From an uncultured Anaeroplasmataceae bacterium (GTDB taxonomy: Bacteria > Bacillota_I > Bacilli_A > Acholeplasmatales > Anaeroplasmataceae): a stretch of DNA of 41,763 nucleotides. A program made the translations under genes and the position numbers. The notes under the pieces were generated by a model. That model did not search any database and was not told the origin of the DNA. It was given only the letters and a program-made list of their open reading frames with translations. The stretch spans positions 1 through 41,763 of the forward strand of contig CAKQEA010000017.1 in assembly GCA_934229785.1 (NCBI GenBank). Direction: 5' to 3'. This document shows, piece after piece, positions 1 to 8,458 of this stretch (position 1 is the first letter of the stretch; every line of letters begins with the position of its first letter).

Positions 1-53
1 ATAATACTTTAAAGCATTCATCTAGTATTGAAATAATTGAAATATAATTGATT

Positions 54-79
54 GGAGTAACTGTTATGTTACTCCTTTT
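54..79 (+). terminator. Rho-independent terminator of an upstream gene
   Basis: Perfect 8-bp stem GGAGTAAC (54-61) / GTTACTCC (68-75) with a 6-nt loop, followed by TTTT. It ends a transcript coming from outside the window and separates it from the lysine operon. Confidence 0.8.
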
Positions 80-137
80 GGTGTTTTAGAATATTAAATT
101 TAAAATAAACTAAAAAATGGAGAAGCTTAAAATTTTA

Positions 138-166
138 TAGACAAAATGGTTGTTTTGTGTTAAAAT
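138..166 (+). promoter_or_regulatory. Promoter of the lysine/DAP operon
   Basis: TAGACA (138-143), 17-bp spacer, TAAAAT (161-166). The expected start of transcription, about 173, coincides with the 5' side of riboswitch stem P1, which supports the call. Confidence 0.6.
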
Positions 167-172
167 AATAAA

Positions 173-336
173 AAATAATAGAGGTAGCAATGCAAAAGAG
201 TAATCTAAGGAGGAGGTATCCTGTGAATTAGATGAAAGGTAATCATTGCCGAATAGGTAATTGGACACAATTATTCTATGGGGATTTAGGGAATACCTAT
301 ATCACTCCTACATTTTATATGTAGAGGCGCTAGATT
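173..336 (+). promoter_or_regulatory. Lysine riboswitch (L-box)
   Basis: The order of conserved L-box blocks is readable: AGAGGTAGC near 180, AAGAGTA near 196, GATGAAAGG followed by ATTGCCGAA near 231-253, a hairpin whose arms lie near 253-289, GGGGATTTAGGG near 280, and a P5 hairpin CTACAT (308-313) / ATGTAG (319-324). P1 can form between AATAATAG (173-180) and CTAGATT (330-336). It lies directly upstream of lysA and is followed by a terminator. The segment GGCGCT (326-332), next to and within the P1 3' strand, can also pair with the 5' arm of that terminator, giving a plausible antiterminator. Lysine binding should stabilise P1, free the terminator and switch off lysA-dapF-dapA-dapB-dapH. 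The identification rests on motif order and gene context, not on a covariance-model search. Confidence 0.92.
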
Positions 337-364
337 AAGAATATAGTATGTATTGTTTATAATT

Positions 365-385
365 AAGCGCTTAGGCGCTTTTTTT
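365..385 (+). terminator. Riboswitch-controlled terminator
   Basis: Stem AAGCGC (365-370) / GCGCTT (375-380), loop TTAG, run of seven T. It ends 14 bases before the lysA ATG. The 5' arm can alternatively pair with GGCGCT at the 3' edge of the riboswitch, which is the expected antiterminator. Confidence 0.88.
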
Positions 386-399
386 AATTGGAGGATTTT

Positions 400-1635
400 A
401 TGAAGATTTGTAATGTTGATGTTAAAGATTTAAAGGAAAAATATGGAACCCCATTATACATATATGATGAGGAACATTTAAATAAAAATATGGATTTATA
501 TTTGAATAATTTTAAATCAGATGAATTTTTAACTGAGGTAGCTTTTGCATCAAAGGCATTTTGCATAAAGGAAATGCTTCGTCTTGTAAAATCTAAAAAT
601 ATGTCTTTAGATGTTGTATCATTTGGTGAAATGGCAACGGCTGTAAGCATAGGTTTTCCTATGCAGAAGGTTTTCTTTCATGGAAATAATAAATCAATTG
701 ATGATTTAAAGTATGCATTAAATAATAATGTTGGTACGATTGTTGTTGATAATTATATGGAACTTGAGCTACTGGATAGTTTATGTAATACCTTAAATAA
801 GGATTGTAATATTATTATTAGGTTAAATGTAGGAGTTGAGGCTCATACACATAAATTTATAGTTACTGCTCATGTTGATTCAAAGTTTGGAGTTTTATAT
901 TCAAGTGATGATTACAAAAAAATGATGGACCTTTTAACAAAGTCGAAGCATGTTCATTTTAAGGGCTTTCATTCTCATATTGGTAGTCAAATTTTTGATT
1001 TAAATGCCTTTACTGCGGCATTAGAGAAGCTTATTGGTTATTGTAAGGATTTTAAAGAACCACTTGTTTTAAATATAGGTGGTGGCTTTGGTGTTCATTA
1101 TACTGATGAAGATAAACCAATTGCGTTTGATGTTGTTAGTAAAACTCTAATTAAAACATGTGAAGAGGCCTTAAAGAAGAATAATGTTAAAATAGAAAAA
1201 TTATGTATAGAACCAGGTAGAAGTATTGTTGCCGAGGCGGGGTATACATTATATACAATTGGTTTTATAAAACATACACCTAATAAGCTATATTATTTTA
1301 TTGATGGTGGTATGACTGATAATATTCGTCCTGCTTTATACCAAGCTAAATATGATGCAGATGTTGTTGGTCATGAAAATGAGCCTAAAACTAAAATTGT
1401 AACTGTTGCAGGAAAGTGCTGTGAAAGTGGTGATTTGATTATTGAAAATACTCCTCTTCAAAATGCTAATCAGGGTGATTTATTAATTACCTATACTACA
1501 GGTGCATATGGTTACTCAATGAGTAGCAATTATAATAAGGCTTTAACTCCAGCAGTTGTTTTTGTAAAAGGAAATGAGTCAAGAATTGTTGTAAAAAGAC
1601 AAACAATTAATGAATTATTAGAAAGAGAGATTTAA
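400..1635 (+). CDS. lysA: Diaminopimelate decarboxylase
   Basis: Converts meso-diaminopimelate to L-lysine, the last step of the pathway; a cytoplasmic PLP enzyme of the alanine-racemase-like barrel fold. 411 residues, usual length. Visible motifs are the PLP lysine in FASKAF (K52), HSHIGSQI (191-198), the glycine loop GGGFG (about 228), EPGR (271-274) and CESGD (341-345), the last supplying the cysteine and aspartate typical of DAP decarboxylases. The ATG at 400 is chosen because GGAGG sits 5 bases upstream; an in-frame TTG at 388 would overlap that ribosome binding site. First gene of the riboswitch operon, with the dapF ATG one base after its stop. Having lysA first places lysine formation directly under lysine feedback. 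Confidence 0.97.
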   Translation: MKICNVDVKDLKEKYGTPLYIYDEEHLNKNMDLYLNNFKSDEFLTEVAFASKAFCIKEMLRLVKSKNMSLDVVSFGEMATAVSIGFPMQKVFFHGNNKSIDDLKYALNNNVGTIVVDNYMELELLDSLCNTLNKDCNIIIRLNVGVEAHTHKFIVTAHVDSKFGVLYSSDDYKKMMDLLTKSKHVHFKGFHSHIGSQIFDLNAFTAALEKLIGYCKDFKEPLVLNIGGGFGVHYTDEDKPIAFDVVSKTLIKTCEEALKKNNVKIEKLCIEPGRSIVAEAGYTLYTIGFIKHTPNKLYYFIDGGMTDNIRPALYQAKYDADVVGHENEPKTKIVTVAGKCCESGDLIIENTPLQNANQGDLLITYTTGAYGYSMSSNYNKALTPAVVFVKGNESRIVVKRQTINELLEREI

Positions 1636-1636
1636 T

Positions 1637-2443
1637 ATGCTAGTTGAAAAAATGCATGGCTGTGGAAATGATTTTTGTGTTATTTCATATAATGAAAATG
1701 TTGATTATAGCAAACTTGCTTTAAGGCTTTGTAATCGTAAAACTGGGGTTGGATCTGATGGATTGGTTGTTGTAAAGGATAAACCACTTGAAATGCTTTT
1801 TTATAATTCAGATGGTAGTAAGGCACCAATGTGTGGTAATGGAATTAGATGCTTTTCTAAATATGTCTATGAGCATAGGCTAATTAAAAGAAATAAATTT
1901 GATGTAATTACTGGTGCAGGTAAAATGATTATTGAAATTACTTCAACTAATCCTTTTATGTGTAAGGTTAATATGGGTTCACCAATTTTTAATAATAGTA
2001 GTATATATGTTTCAGATAATCTAGATTCATTTGGCAGATTACTTGAGGTTAATGATTTAAGGGTAACAGCCTATTCATTTTTCATGGGAACAATTCATAC
2101 TGTTATTTTTGTTGATGATTTCAAAAGTGAAATTTTATCATATGCAGAAGAGATTTGCTTTAACAAGAGATTTACTAAACAAACTAATGTTAACTTTGTT
2201 CAAATTATAGATAAAGGACATATTAAGGTTAAAACATTTGAACGAGGTGTTGGTTGGACACTTGCTTGTGGAACCGGCTGTTGTGCTTCTGTTGTTGTAG
2301 CATCAAGGCTTGGACTAACATATAAGAATGTTGATGTTGAGCTTGAGCTAGGTCATTTAGAAATTGAAGTAAAAAAGGATAATGTTTTTATGACAGGACC
2401 TGCTGTTAAGGTATTTGAATGTGATTTTAAGGAGGATAATTAA
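1637..2443 (+). CDS. dapF: Diaminopimelate epimerase
   Basis: Interconverts L,L- and meso-diaminopimelate, supplying both lysine and peptidoglycan precursors. It is a cofactor-independent two-base epimerase. 268 residues, normal for the family. The N-terminal MHGCGNDF and GSDG match the family start, and the two catalytic cysteines are present in MCGNGIRC (C66) and ACGTGC (C211). The ATG lies one base after the lysA stop, so translation is probably coupled. It sits second in the lysine-riboswitch operon, between lysA and dapA. Confidence 0.96.
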   Translation: MLVEKMHGCGNDFCVISYNENVDYSKLALRLCNRKTGVGSDGLVVVKDKPLEMLFYNSDGSKAPMCGNGIRCFSKYVYEHRLIKRNKFDVITGAGKMIIEITSTNPFMCKVNMGSPIFNNSSIYVSDNLDSFGRLLEVNDLRVTAYSFFMGTIHTVIFVDDFKSEILSYAEEICFNKRFTKQTNVNFVQIIDKGHIKVKTFERGVGWTLACGTGCCASVVVASRLGLTYKNVDVELELGHLEIEVKKDNVFMTGPAVKVFECDFKEDN

Positions 2444-2446
2444 AAG

Positions 2447-3331
2447 ATGGAATTAAAGGGTAGTATTGTTGCACTTGTAACACCATTTAATGAAGATGGT
2501 AGTATTAATTATGAAGAGCTTGGTAATTTATTAGATTATCATTGTAACAATCATACAGGAGGAGTTGTTATTTTAGGAACAACTGGTGAAGCTTCAACAT
2601 TAACTTTTGAAGAAGAGGCTGAGGTCGTAAAATTTAGTGTAGAAAGAGTTAATCATAGAATTCCTGTTATTGTTGGTTCAGGCTCTAATGAAACTGAAAA
2701 GGCTGTAAAGTATTCTAAAAAATATTCAGAATTAGGTGCTGATTATGTTTTGGTAATCACACCTTACTATAATAAAACAAATGAGAGTGGTTTAATTAAA
2801 CATTTTACAATGGTAGCTGATAATTCATTATGTCCTGTAATTATGTATAATGTTCCTGGAAGAACTGGAATGAATATGTCCCTTCATGCCATAGAGGTAT
2901 TATCTAAGCATAAAAATATTTATGGTATTAAGGAGGCATCAGGAAATATTAGCTATTCCTCTAAAGTTGGTAAATTTATCGGTCCTAATTTCCATATGTA
3001 TTCTGGTAATGATGATATTATTGTTCCTATGATGTCTATCGGATGCGATGGAGTTATTTCAGTTTTAGCAAATATAGCTCCAAGACAAACTGCTAAAATA
3101 TGTAAGCTTTGCTTTGAAGGAAAATATAATGAGGCAAATGAAATCCAGCGTGATTTGTTAGACACAATAAATGATTTATTTATTGAGGTTAATCCTATAC
3201 CAGTTAAAGAAGCAATGAATCATTTAGGATTTAAGGTTGGTGGTTATCGTATGCCTTTAGATTATATGTCAGATAAAAATAGAGAAATTTTATTTAATGA
3301 ATTAGATTTAAAGAAGGAGAGTATTTTTTAA
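2447..3331 (+). CDS. dapA: 4-hydroxy-tetrahydrodipicolinate synthase
   Basis: Condenses pyruvate with aspartate semialdehyde, the first committed step of DAP synthesis. 294 residues forming the usual TIM barrel. Family signatures are GTTGE (44-48), the Tyr of MYNVPGRTG (Y134) and the Schiff-base lysine in GIKEASG (K162). The start follows AAGGAGG inside the end of dapF, and the stop codon overlaps the dapB start (TAATG), implying coupling. The substrate aspartate semialdehyde comes from asd, encoded 1.6 kb downstream under a separate promoter. Confidence 0.96.
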   Translation: MELKGSIVALVTPFNEDGSINYEELGNLLDYHCNNHTGGVVILGTTGEASTLTFEEEAEVVKFSVERVNHRIPVIVGSGSNETEKAVKYSKKYSELGADYVLVITPYYNKTNESGLIKHFTMVADNSLCPVIMYNVPGRTGMNMSLHAIEVLSKHKNIYGIKEASGNISYSSKVGKFIGPNFHMYSGNDDIIVPMMSIGCDGVISVLANIAPRQTAKICKLCFEGKYNEANEIQRDLLDTINDLFIEVNPIPVKEAMNHLGFKVGGYRMPLDYMSDKNREILFNELDLKKESIF

Positions 3332-4044
3332 TGAAAGCAGTTGTTGTTGGATATGGTGCAATGGGGAAAATCGTTGCTAATATGCTTCTAGATAAGCTTG
3401 CAGGTATTGTAGCAATTGAATGTGAGACTAAAAATCTTGATGATATTAAAAATGAATTTGATGTTGTTATTGATTTTTCAAACCCAGCAAATTTAGATAT
3501 GATTTATGATTATTGTAAGAAGAATAGGAAGCCAGTAGTTTTTGCTACAACAGGCTATTCAGAGCTTCAGCTTGATAAAATTAAAGAGCTTTCTAATTAT
3601 TGTCCTGTTCTTAGAAGTGCAAACTTTTCTTTAGGAGTTATTTTGCTTAATAGATTAGTTAAGGAGATCACTCCAATTTTAAAGGATTCATTTGATATTG
3701 AAATAGTTGAGGCTCATCATCATAATAAGGTTGATTCACCATCTGGTACATCTAAGATGCTTCTTAATTCAGTAATTGAATCAACAGATTATTTCGCTAA
3801 ATATGGTAGAGATGGATATTCACCTCGTAATCCTAAGGAGGTTGGAGTTCACTCTATTCGTGGTGGATCAATTGTTGGTGAGCATGAGGTTTTGTATTGT
3901 GGCGAGGATGAGGTTATTACCTTAAAGCATACTGCTCAATCTAAAAAGATTTTTGCTGTTGGAGCGATTAAAGCAGCTAATTGGCTTATTAATAAGAATG
4001 TTGGCTATTATGATATGGAAGATGTATTATTTGGAGAAAATTAA
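3331..4044 (+). CDS. dapB: 4-hydroxy-tetrahydrodipicolinate reductase
   Basis: NAD(P)H-dependent reduction giving tetrahydrodipicolinate. 237 residues, somewhat shorter than the common 265-270 but containing all landmarks: Rossmann loop VGYGAMGK (6-13), ATTGY (72-76), the catalytic [16 protein letters not shown] stretch (about 128-142, with H129-H131 and K133), and RGGSIVGEH with QSKKIFA in the C-terminal part. The ATG overlaps the dapA stop by one base. Fourth gene of the riboswitch operon. Confidence 0.95.
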   Translation: MKAVVVGYGAMGKIVANMLLDKLAGIVAIECETKNLDDIKNEFDVVIDFSNPANLDMIYDYCKKNRKPVVFATTGYSELQLDKIKELSNYCPVLRSANFSLGVILLNRLVKEITPILKDSFDIEIVEAHHHNKVDSPSGTSKMLLNSVIESTDYFAKYGRDGYSPRNPKEVGVHSIRGGSIVGEHEVLYCGEDEVITLKHTAQSKKIFAVGAIKAANWLINKNVGYYDMEDVLFGEN

Positions 4045-4046
4045 TT

Positions 4047-4742
4047 ATGGATGCATATGATATAATCAAAATGATTAAGGAGTCTAAGAAAACAACTCCA
4101 GTTAAAGCATATATTAAAGCACATGAGGAAATAAATTTTACCAATTGCAAGGTGTTTGGAGATAAAAACTTATATATTGTTTTTGCAGAAGCACAAGATA
4201 TTTTACCAATAATTTCTGCAAATAATGATAAAATTATCGATATTGTTATTGAAAATGATAGAAGAAATTCAGCAATACCCCTATTAAATACTTTGAATGT
4301 AAAAGCCAGAATAGAACCAGGTGCAATCATAAGAGATATGGTTGAAATTGGGGATAATGCTGTTGTTATGATGGGGGCTATAATTAATATTGGCGCTGTA
4401 ATTGGTGAAGGCAGTATGATTGATATGGGTGCTGTTTTAGGTGGTCGTGCTATTGTTGGAAAAAATTGTCATATTGGAGCTGGTACTGTTTTAGCTGGTG
4501 TAGTAGAACCAGCCTCAGCTAAGCCTGTTGTCATTGAAGATAATGTTTTAATAGGAGCAAATGCTGTAGTTATTGAGGGGTGCCGTGTAGGACGTGGTTC
4601 AGTTGTTGCAGCTGGTGCAGTTGTTATTGAAGATGTTCCTGAAGGTGTTGTTGTAGGTGGTATCCCTGCAAGAATATTGAAGAAAAAGGATGATAAAACT
4701 TCAAATAAAACAGAATTAATTGATGCATTAAGGACTTTATAA
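4047..4742 (+). CDS. dapH: Tetrahydrodipicolinate N-acetyltransferase
   Basis: Acetylates tetrahydrodipicolinate with acetyl-CoA, committing the pathway to the acetylated branch used by Bacillus. 231 residues. An N-terminal DapH-type helical/alpha-beta part (about 1-90) precedes a left-handed beta-helix made of hexapeptide repeats (for example [19 protein letters not shown], and [14 protein letters not shown]), ending in GGIPARI. Choosing DapH over the succinylating DapD is supported by size, the DapH N-terminus and the M20 acetyl-DAP deacetylase further down. It starts 2 bases after dapB and is the last gene of the riboswitch operon. Confidence 0.93.
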   Translation: MDAYDIIKMIKESKKTTPVKAYIKAHEEINFTNCKVFGDKNLYIVFAEAQDILPIISANNDKIIDIVIENDRRNSAIPLLNTLNVKARIEPGAIIRDMVEIGDNAVVMMGAIINIGAVIGEGSMIDMGAVLGGRAIVGKNCHIGAGTVLAGVVEPASAKPVVIEDNVLIGANAVVIEGCRVGRGSVVAAGAVVIEDVPEGVVVGGIPARILKKKDDKTSNKTELIDALRTL

Positions 4743-4789
4743 TAGACAAAATAATATGCTATTGCATTAAATAATAATGGAAATTGTTT

Positions 4790-4830
4790 TGTGCTATATA
4801 ATTTATATTAATAAAAATATTATATACACA
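4790..4830 (+). repeat. AT-rich inverted repeat between dapH and asd
   Basis: TGTG-C-TATATAAT (4790-4802) and ATTATATACACA (4819-4830) can pair over 12 bp with one bulged C. There is no T-run after it, so it is not a canonical terminator. It may act as a 3' stabilising hairpin, a weak attenuator or an operator. Nothing else recognisable lies between dapH and the asd promoter. Confidence 0.4.
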
Positions 4831-4896
4831 AAATTAAATGTGTATTTGGCATACGAACAAATGTTTTTAAAAAACGGAAAAATTATGTTAATTCTA

Positions 4897-4925
4897 TTGA
4901 AATAAGAATGTTTTAGTCGTATAAT
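4897..4925 (+). promoter_or_regulatory. Promoter of asd-lysC-deacetylase
   Basis: TTGAAA (4897-4902), 17-bp spacer, consensus TATAAT (4920-4925), with transcription expected to start about 25 bases before the asd ATG. This gives the second half of the lysine gene cluster its own promoter outside the riboswitch. Confidence 0.8.
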
Positions 4926-4957
4926 GGACCTAACGTTTGATATGGAGGGGATTATTT

Positions 4958-5968
4958 ATGAAAAAGTATAATGTTGGTATTTTAGGGGCAACTGGTGCTG
5001 TTGGTAGGGAAATGCTTAAGGTTTTAGGTGAAAGAAATTTTCCTATTAATGAGCTAAGATTATTTGCAAGTCAAAGAAGTGAAGGAAAGGTAATTGAATT
5101 TCAAGGCAAAAAATACAAGGTTGAGGTTGCTAAGAAGGGTGTATTTAATGGACTTGATATTGTTCTTGGTGCTGCTTCAAGTACTGTTGCTAAAGAATTA
5201 GCTTCAGATATTGTTGCATCTAAGGCAATATTCATTGACAATTCAAGTGCATTTAGAATGAATGATGATGTTCCATTAGTTGTACCAGAAATAAATGGTG
5301 ATGATGTTTTTAAGAATAAGGGAATTATTGCCAATCCTAATTGTTCAACTATTATTACTTTAATGGCAATAAATGCTATTAATAAAATGTCTTTAATTGA
5401 AGCAATTGTTGCATCAACATATCAGGCAACCTCAGGGGCAGGTGCTGAGGGACCTATTGAGCTTAGAAGTGAAGAGGAGGCAATTTTAAATGGTAAGGAA
5501 ATTACACCACATGTTTTTCAATATCAAATTGCTGAAAATGTTATCCCTCACATTGGTTCATTTTTAGATAATGGTTATACAACTGAGGAAATGAAGATGC
5601 AAAATGAAGGTAGAAAAATTATGCATCTAGAAAATCTTAAGGTTACATGTACTTGCGTTAGAGTACCTGTCGTACGTTCACATTCAATTTCTGTTACGCT
5701 TATAACAAAAGATAAGCTAGATTTAGATGAGGTTAAAAATAATATTTCAAAAGAAAAGGGATGTAGGCTTTATGATGATAAAGCTAATAATATATATCCT
5801 ATGCCTATTGTGACCTCAGATCAGGATTTAGTTTATGTCGGTAGAATTAGAAGAGATTTAATTAACGATAAGGGTATTACGTTATGGTGTTGTGGTGATC
5901 AGGTTCGAAAAGGTGCTGCAACAAATGCTGTCCAAATTGCTTTAAAGCTTATTGGACTTGATTTTTAG
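4958..5968 (+). CDS. asd: Aspartate-semialdehyde dehydrogenase
   Basis: Reduces aspartyl phosphate to aspartate semialdehyde with NADPH. 336 residues. The N-terminal NADP loop GATGAVG (10-16), the catalytic cysteine in NPNCST (C129), and RVPVVRSHS in the C-terminal half are all typical. The ATG at 4958 is preferred because GGAGGGG ends 7 bases upstream; an in-frame TTG at 4937 lies before that site. It is the first gene of a three-gene unit with its own promoter and supplies both lysine and, potentially, threonine/methionine synthesis. Confidence 0.96.
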   Translation: MKKYNVGILGATGAVGREMLKVLGERNFPINELRLFASQRSEGKVIEFQGKKYKVEVAKKGVFNGLDIVLGAASSTVAKELASDIVASKAIFIDNSSAFRMNDDVPLVVPEINGDDVFKNKGIIANPNCSTIITLMAINAINKMSLIEAIVASTYQATSGAGAEGPIELRSEEEAILNGKEITPHVFQYQIAENVIPHIGSFLDNGYTTEEMKMQNEGRKIMHLENLKVTCTCVRVPVVRSHSISVTLITKDKLDLDEVKNNISKEKGCRLYDDKANNIYPMPIVTSDQDLVYVGRIRRDLINDKGITLWCCGDQVRKGAATNAVQIALKLIGLDF

Positions 5969-5976
5969 GAGGAATT

Positions 5977-7281
5977 ATGTTAGTTGTAACAAAATTTGGA
6001 GGTAGCTCTCTTTCTTGTGCTACTCAGTTTGCAAAGGTTAAAAATATTGTAATGTCTGATCCAATGCGCAAGATTGTTGTTGTATCAGCACTTGGTAAAA
6101 GAAACTCATCTGATACTAAAATAACTGATTTATTATACATACTACAAGCTCATTTGAAATATTCAGTTCCTTATGAGGATATTTGGAATATGATTTATAA
6201 AAGATTTGTTGATGTTCAAGAGGAGCTTGAAATTAATTATGATATTCGTAAGGATTTAGAGTCACTACACTCTGAGCTTAATAAAAATATTTCTTTAGAT
6301 TATTTAGTTTCAAGAGGTGAATATTTAACTGCCAAGCTTATGAGTAGCTATTTAGGCTTTACCTTTGTTGATGCTAAGGATTTACTTTACTTTAATTATG
6401 ACGGAAAGATGGATTCTGAATTAACAGAACGCAAGGTAAAAACTGCTTTTTCTGAATTTGGTTCAATTGTTGTTCCAGGATTTTATGGTTCATATCCAAA
6501 TGGTTCAGTAAAGTTATTAAGTAGAGGTGGCTCTGATGTAACAGGCTCTATTTTAGCGAAATGCTTAAATGTTTCATTATATGAAAATTGGACTGATGTA
6601 TCAGGTATTTTAGCAGCAGATCCAAGAATTGTAAAAAATCCTAGAGCAATTAAGGAAATTACTTATGCTGAATTAAGAGAATTATCCTACATGGGGGCTT
6701 CAGTTTTACATGAGGAAACTGTATTTCCAGTTCAGGAGCTAAATATTCCAATTAATTTAAAAAATACAAATGAACCGGATCATCCAGGTACTTTAATTAA
6801 AAATGTATGTACAGATGAATCATCAATTGTAACTGGTATTGCTGGTAAGAAGGATTTCGTATCTGTTAATATTTCAAAGGACCATATGTCAAATGAGGTT
6901 GGATTTTTACGTAAGGCCCTATCAATATTTGAAAGTTATAACGTATCAATTGAGCATGTTCCATCTGGAATTGATTCATTTAGTGTTGTTGTTGCTCAAT
7001 CAGCAATCGAAAAATGTCAATATGAATTGGTAACAGATTTAAAGAATAAGCTTGATGCTAAAGTTTCAATTGAATCAGATATTGCCCTTGTTGCTATTGT
7101 TGGTAGAAATATGGCTAAAAGAAGTGGTATTTGTGGAACAATATTTAAAACTCTTGCAGATCAAAAAATTAATGTTAAACTTTTAGCTCAAGGACCTGAG
7201 GAATTAAATATAATTGTTGGTGTATCATCAAATGATTATGAAAAAACAGTTAATTCATTATACGAAAGTCTAGTAAGATAG
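5977..7281 (+). CDS. lysC: Aspartate kinase
   Basis: Phosphorylates aspartate, the entry step of the aspartate family pathway. 434 residues. The N-terminal amino-acid kinase domain opens with KFGGSS (about 6-11) and contains SRGGSDVTG, the nucleotide-binding region, near residue 188. Two ACT domains follow (about 285-360 and 365-434), the usual allosteric lysine/threonine site. Size and domain order match the long monofunctional aspartokinases of Clostridia and Bacilli. An AGGAGG ribosome binding site lies between asd and this ATG. The deacetylase gene follows after one base. Confidence 0.95.
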   Translation: MLVVTKFGGSSLSCATQFAKVKNIVMSDPMRKIVVVSALGKRNSSDTKITDLLYILQAHLKYSVPYEDIWNMIYKRFVDVQEELEINYDIRKDLESLHSELNKNISLDYLVSRGEYLTAKLMSSYLGFTFVDAKDLLYFNYDGKMDSELTERKVKTAFSEFGSIVVPGFYGSYPNGSVKLLSRGGSDVTGSILAKCLNVSLYENWTDVSGILAADPRIVKNPRAIKEITYAELRELSYMGASVLHEETVFPVQELNIPINLKNTNEPDHPGTLIKNVCTDESSIVTGIAGKKDFVSVNISKDHMSNEVGFLRKALSIFESYNVSIEHVPSGIDSFSVVVAQSAIEKCQYELVTDLKNKLDAKVSIESDIALVAIVGRNMAKRSGICGTIFKTLADQKINVKLLAQGPEELNIIVGVSSNDYEKTVNSLYESLVR

Positions 7282-7282
7282 T

Positions 7283-8368
7283 ATGGATGTTTTAGAAATA
7301 CGTAAACAGCTTCATCAAATTCCAGAGCTTGGTAGACATGAATTTAAAACAAAGGAATATATTTTAAATTTTGTATCAGGCTTTGATTGTGAAATTTTTA
7401 CTCCAACACCAACCTGTGTAATTCTTTATTTTAATTTAAGCAAAAAAAATACTATATGCTTTAGATCTGATATGGATGCCCTACCTATTAGTGAAATAAA
7501 CGATTGTGATTATAAATCTTTACATACAGGTGTGATGCATGCATGTGCTCATGATGGGCATATGGCAATATTACTAGCATTTAGTAGGTGGGTAAATGAT
7601 AATAAGAAAACTTTAAAAAATAATATTGTTTGCTTATTTCAACCTTCTGAGGAGGATGATGCTGGTGCAAGGGATGTTATTAAAACAAATATTTTAGATG
7701 ATTTAAAAATTGATAGAATATTTGGACTTCATATTTGGCCAAATCTTGAAGAAGGCTATCTTTATACAATGCCAAAAGGAATGCTTGCAACTTCAGGAGA
7801 GGTTGATATTGACATAATAGGTAAAAGTGTTCATGCGGCTAATCGAGAACAAGGAATTGATGCTCTTTTAATTTCAACAAAGCTTATAACAGAATTTTAT
7901 GATTTTTGTTCTAAAATTAAAGAAAGACATTTAATCAGCTTTGGTCATATGACTTCTGGAACTGTTAGAAATGCTGTAGCTGGAAATTCTCATTTAGAGG
8001 CAACAATGCGTGCCTTTGATGATGAAACCTTTAAACTAATGGAGGATAAGCTTAAAGATATTCTTAAGTCATTAGAAGATAAGTATGGTTGCATAACTAA
8101 ATTAAAAATTAATGCAGTATATCCAAGTGTTATTAATGATGAAGGACTTGTTGATGAATACAAGGATTGTTTAAAATTAAGAATTCTAACTAAACCATTT
8201 TTACAAGCTGAGGATTTTGGTAATTATACAAGAAAATATAAATCAATGTTTATGTTGTTAGGCTGTGGAGATGAGCATTTACTACATACAGCTGATTTTA
8301 ATTTTAATATGGATATTTTGACTGTTGGTGTTGATGCCTATATTAAAATTGCAAGACATGAATTTTAA
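7283..8368 (+). CDS. N-acetyldiaminopimelate deacetylase (M20 family)
   Basis: Probable removal of the acetyl group from N-acetyl-L,L-diaminopimelate, the counterpart of B. subtilis YkuR. 361 residues of the M20D amidohydrolase family. Metal-site elements are readable: RSDMDALP, HACAHDGHMA, QPSEED, FGLHIWPN and, near the end, HTADFNFN. A dimerisation domain is inserted in the middle (about 165-290). M20D also includes hippurate and auxin-conjugate hydrolases, so the substrate is assigned from the neighbouring dapH, asd and lysC. The ATG follows the lysC stop directly, and a strong terminator ends the unit. Confidence 0.85.
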   Translation: MDVLEIRKQLHQIPELGRHEFKTKEYILNFVSGFDCEIFTPTPTCVILYFNLSKKNTICFRSDMDALPISEINDCDYKSLHTGVMHACAHDGHMAILLAFSRWVNDNKKTLKNNIVCLFQPSEEDDAGARDVIKTNILDDLKIDRIFGLHIWPNLEEGYLYTMPKGMLATSGEVDIDIIGKSVHAANREQGIDALLISTKLITEFYDFCSKIKERHLISFGHMTSGTVRNAVAGNSHLEATMRAFDDETFKLMEDKLKDILKSLEDKYGCITKLKINAVYPSVINDEGLVDEYKDCLKLRILTKPFLQAEDFGNYTRKYKSMFMLLGCGDEHLLHTADFNFNMDILTVGVDAYIKIARHEF

Positions 8369-8372
8369 GTTT

Positions 8373-8400
8373 AATCCTATTTTTTAAAATAGGATTTTTT
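8373..8400 (+). terminator. Terminator of the asd-lysC operon
   Basis: Perfect 11-bp stem AATCCTATTTT (8373-8383) / AAAATAGGATT (8386-8396), 2-nt loop and a T-run. It begins 4 bases after the deacetylase stop. Confidence 0.92.
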
Positions 8401-8458
8401 GTGTTATTTTTTCCTTAAGTATAAGAAAATTTGTGCTATTATTAGCGTGAAGTGGATT

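Noticed and set aside
388..399. TTG at 388 as the lysA start.
   Set aside because: It lies over the GGAGG ribosome binding site, and the ATG at 400 matches the family start.
8399..8458. Upstream extension of the GH28 frame to a GTG at 8399.
   Set aside because: That codon lies in the T-run of the preceding terminator, upstream of the likely promoter, and the extra residues have no family similarity.
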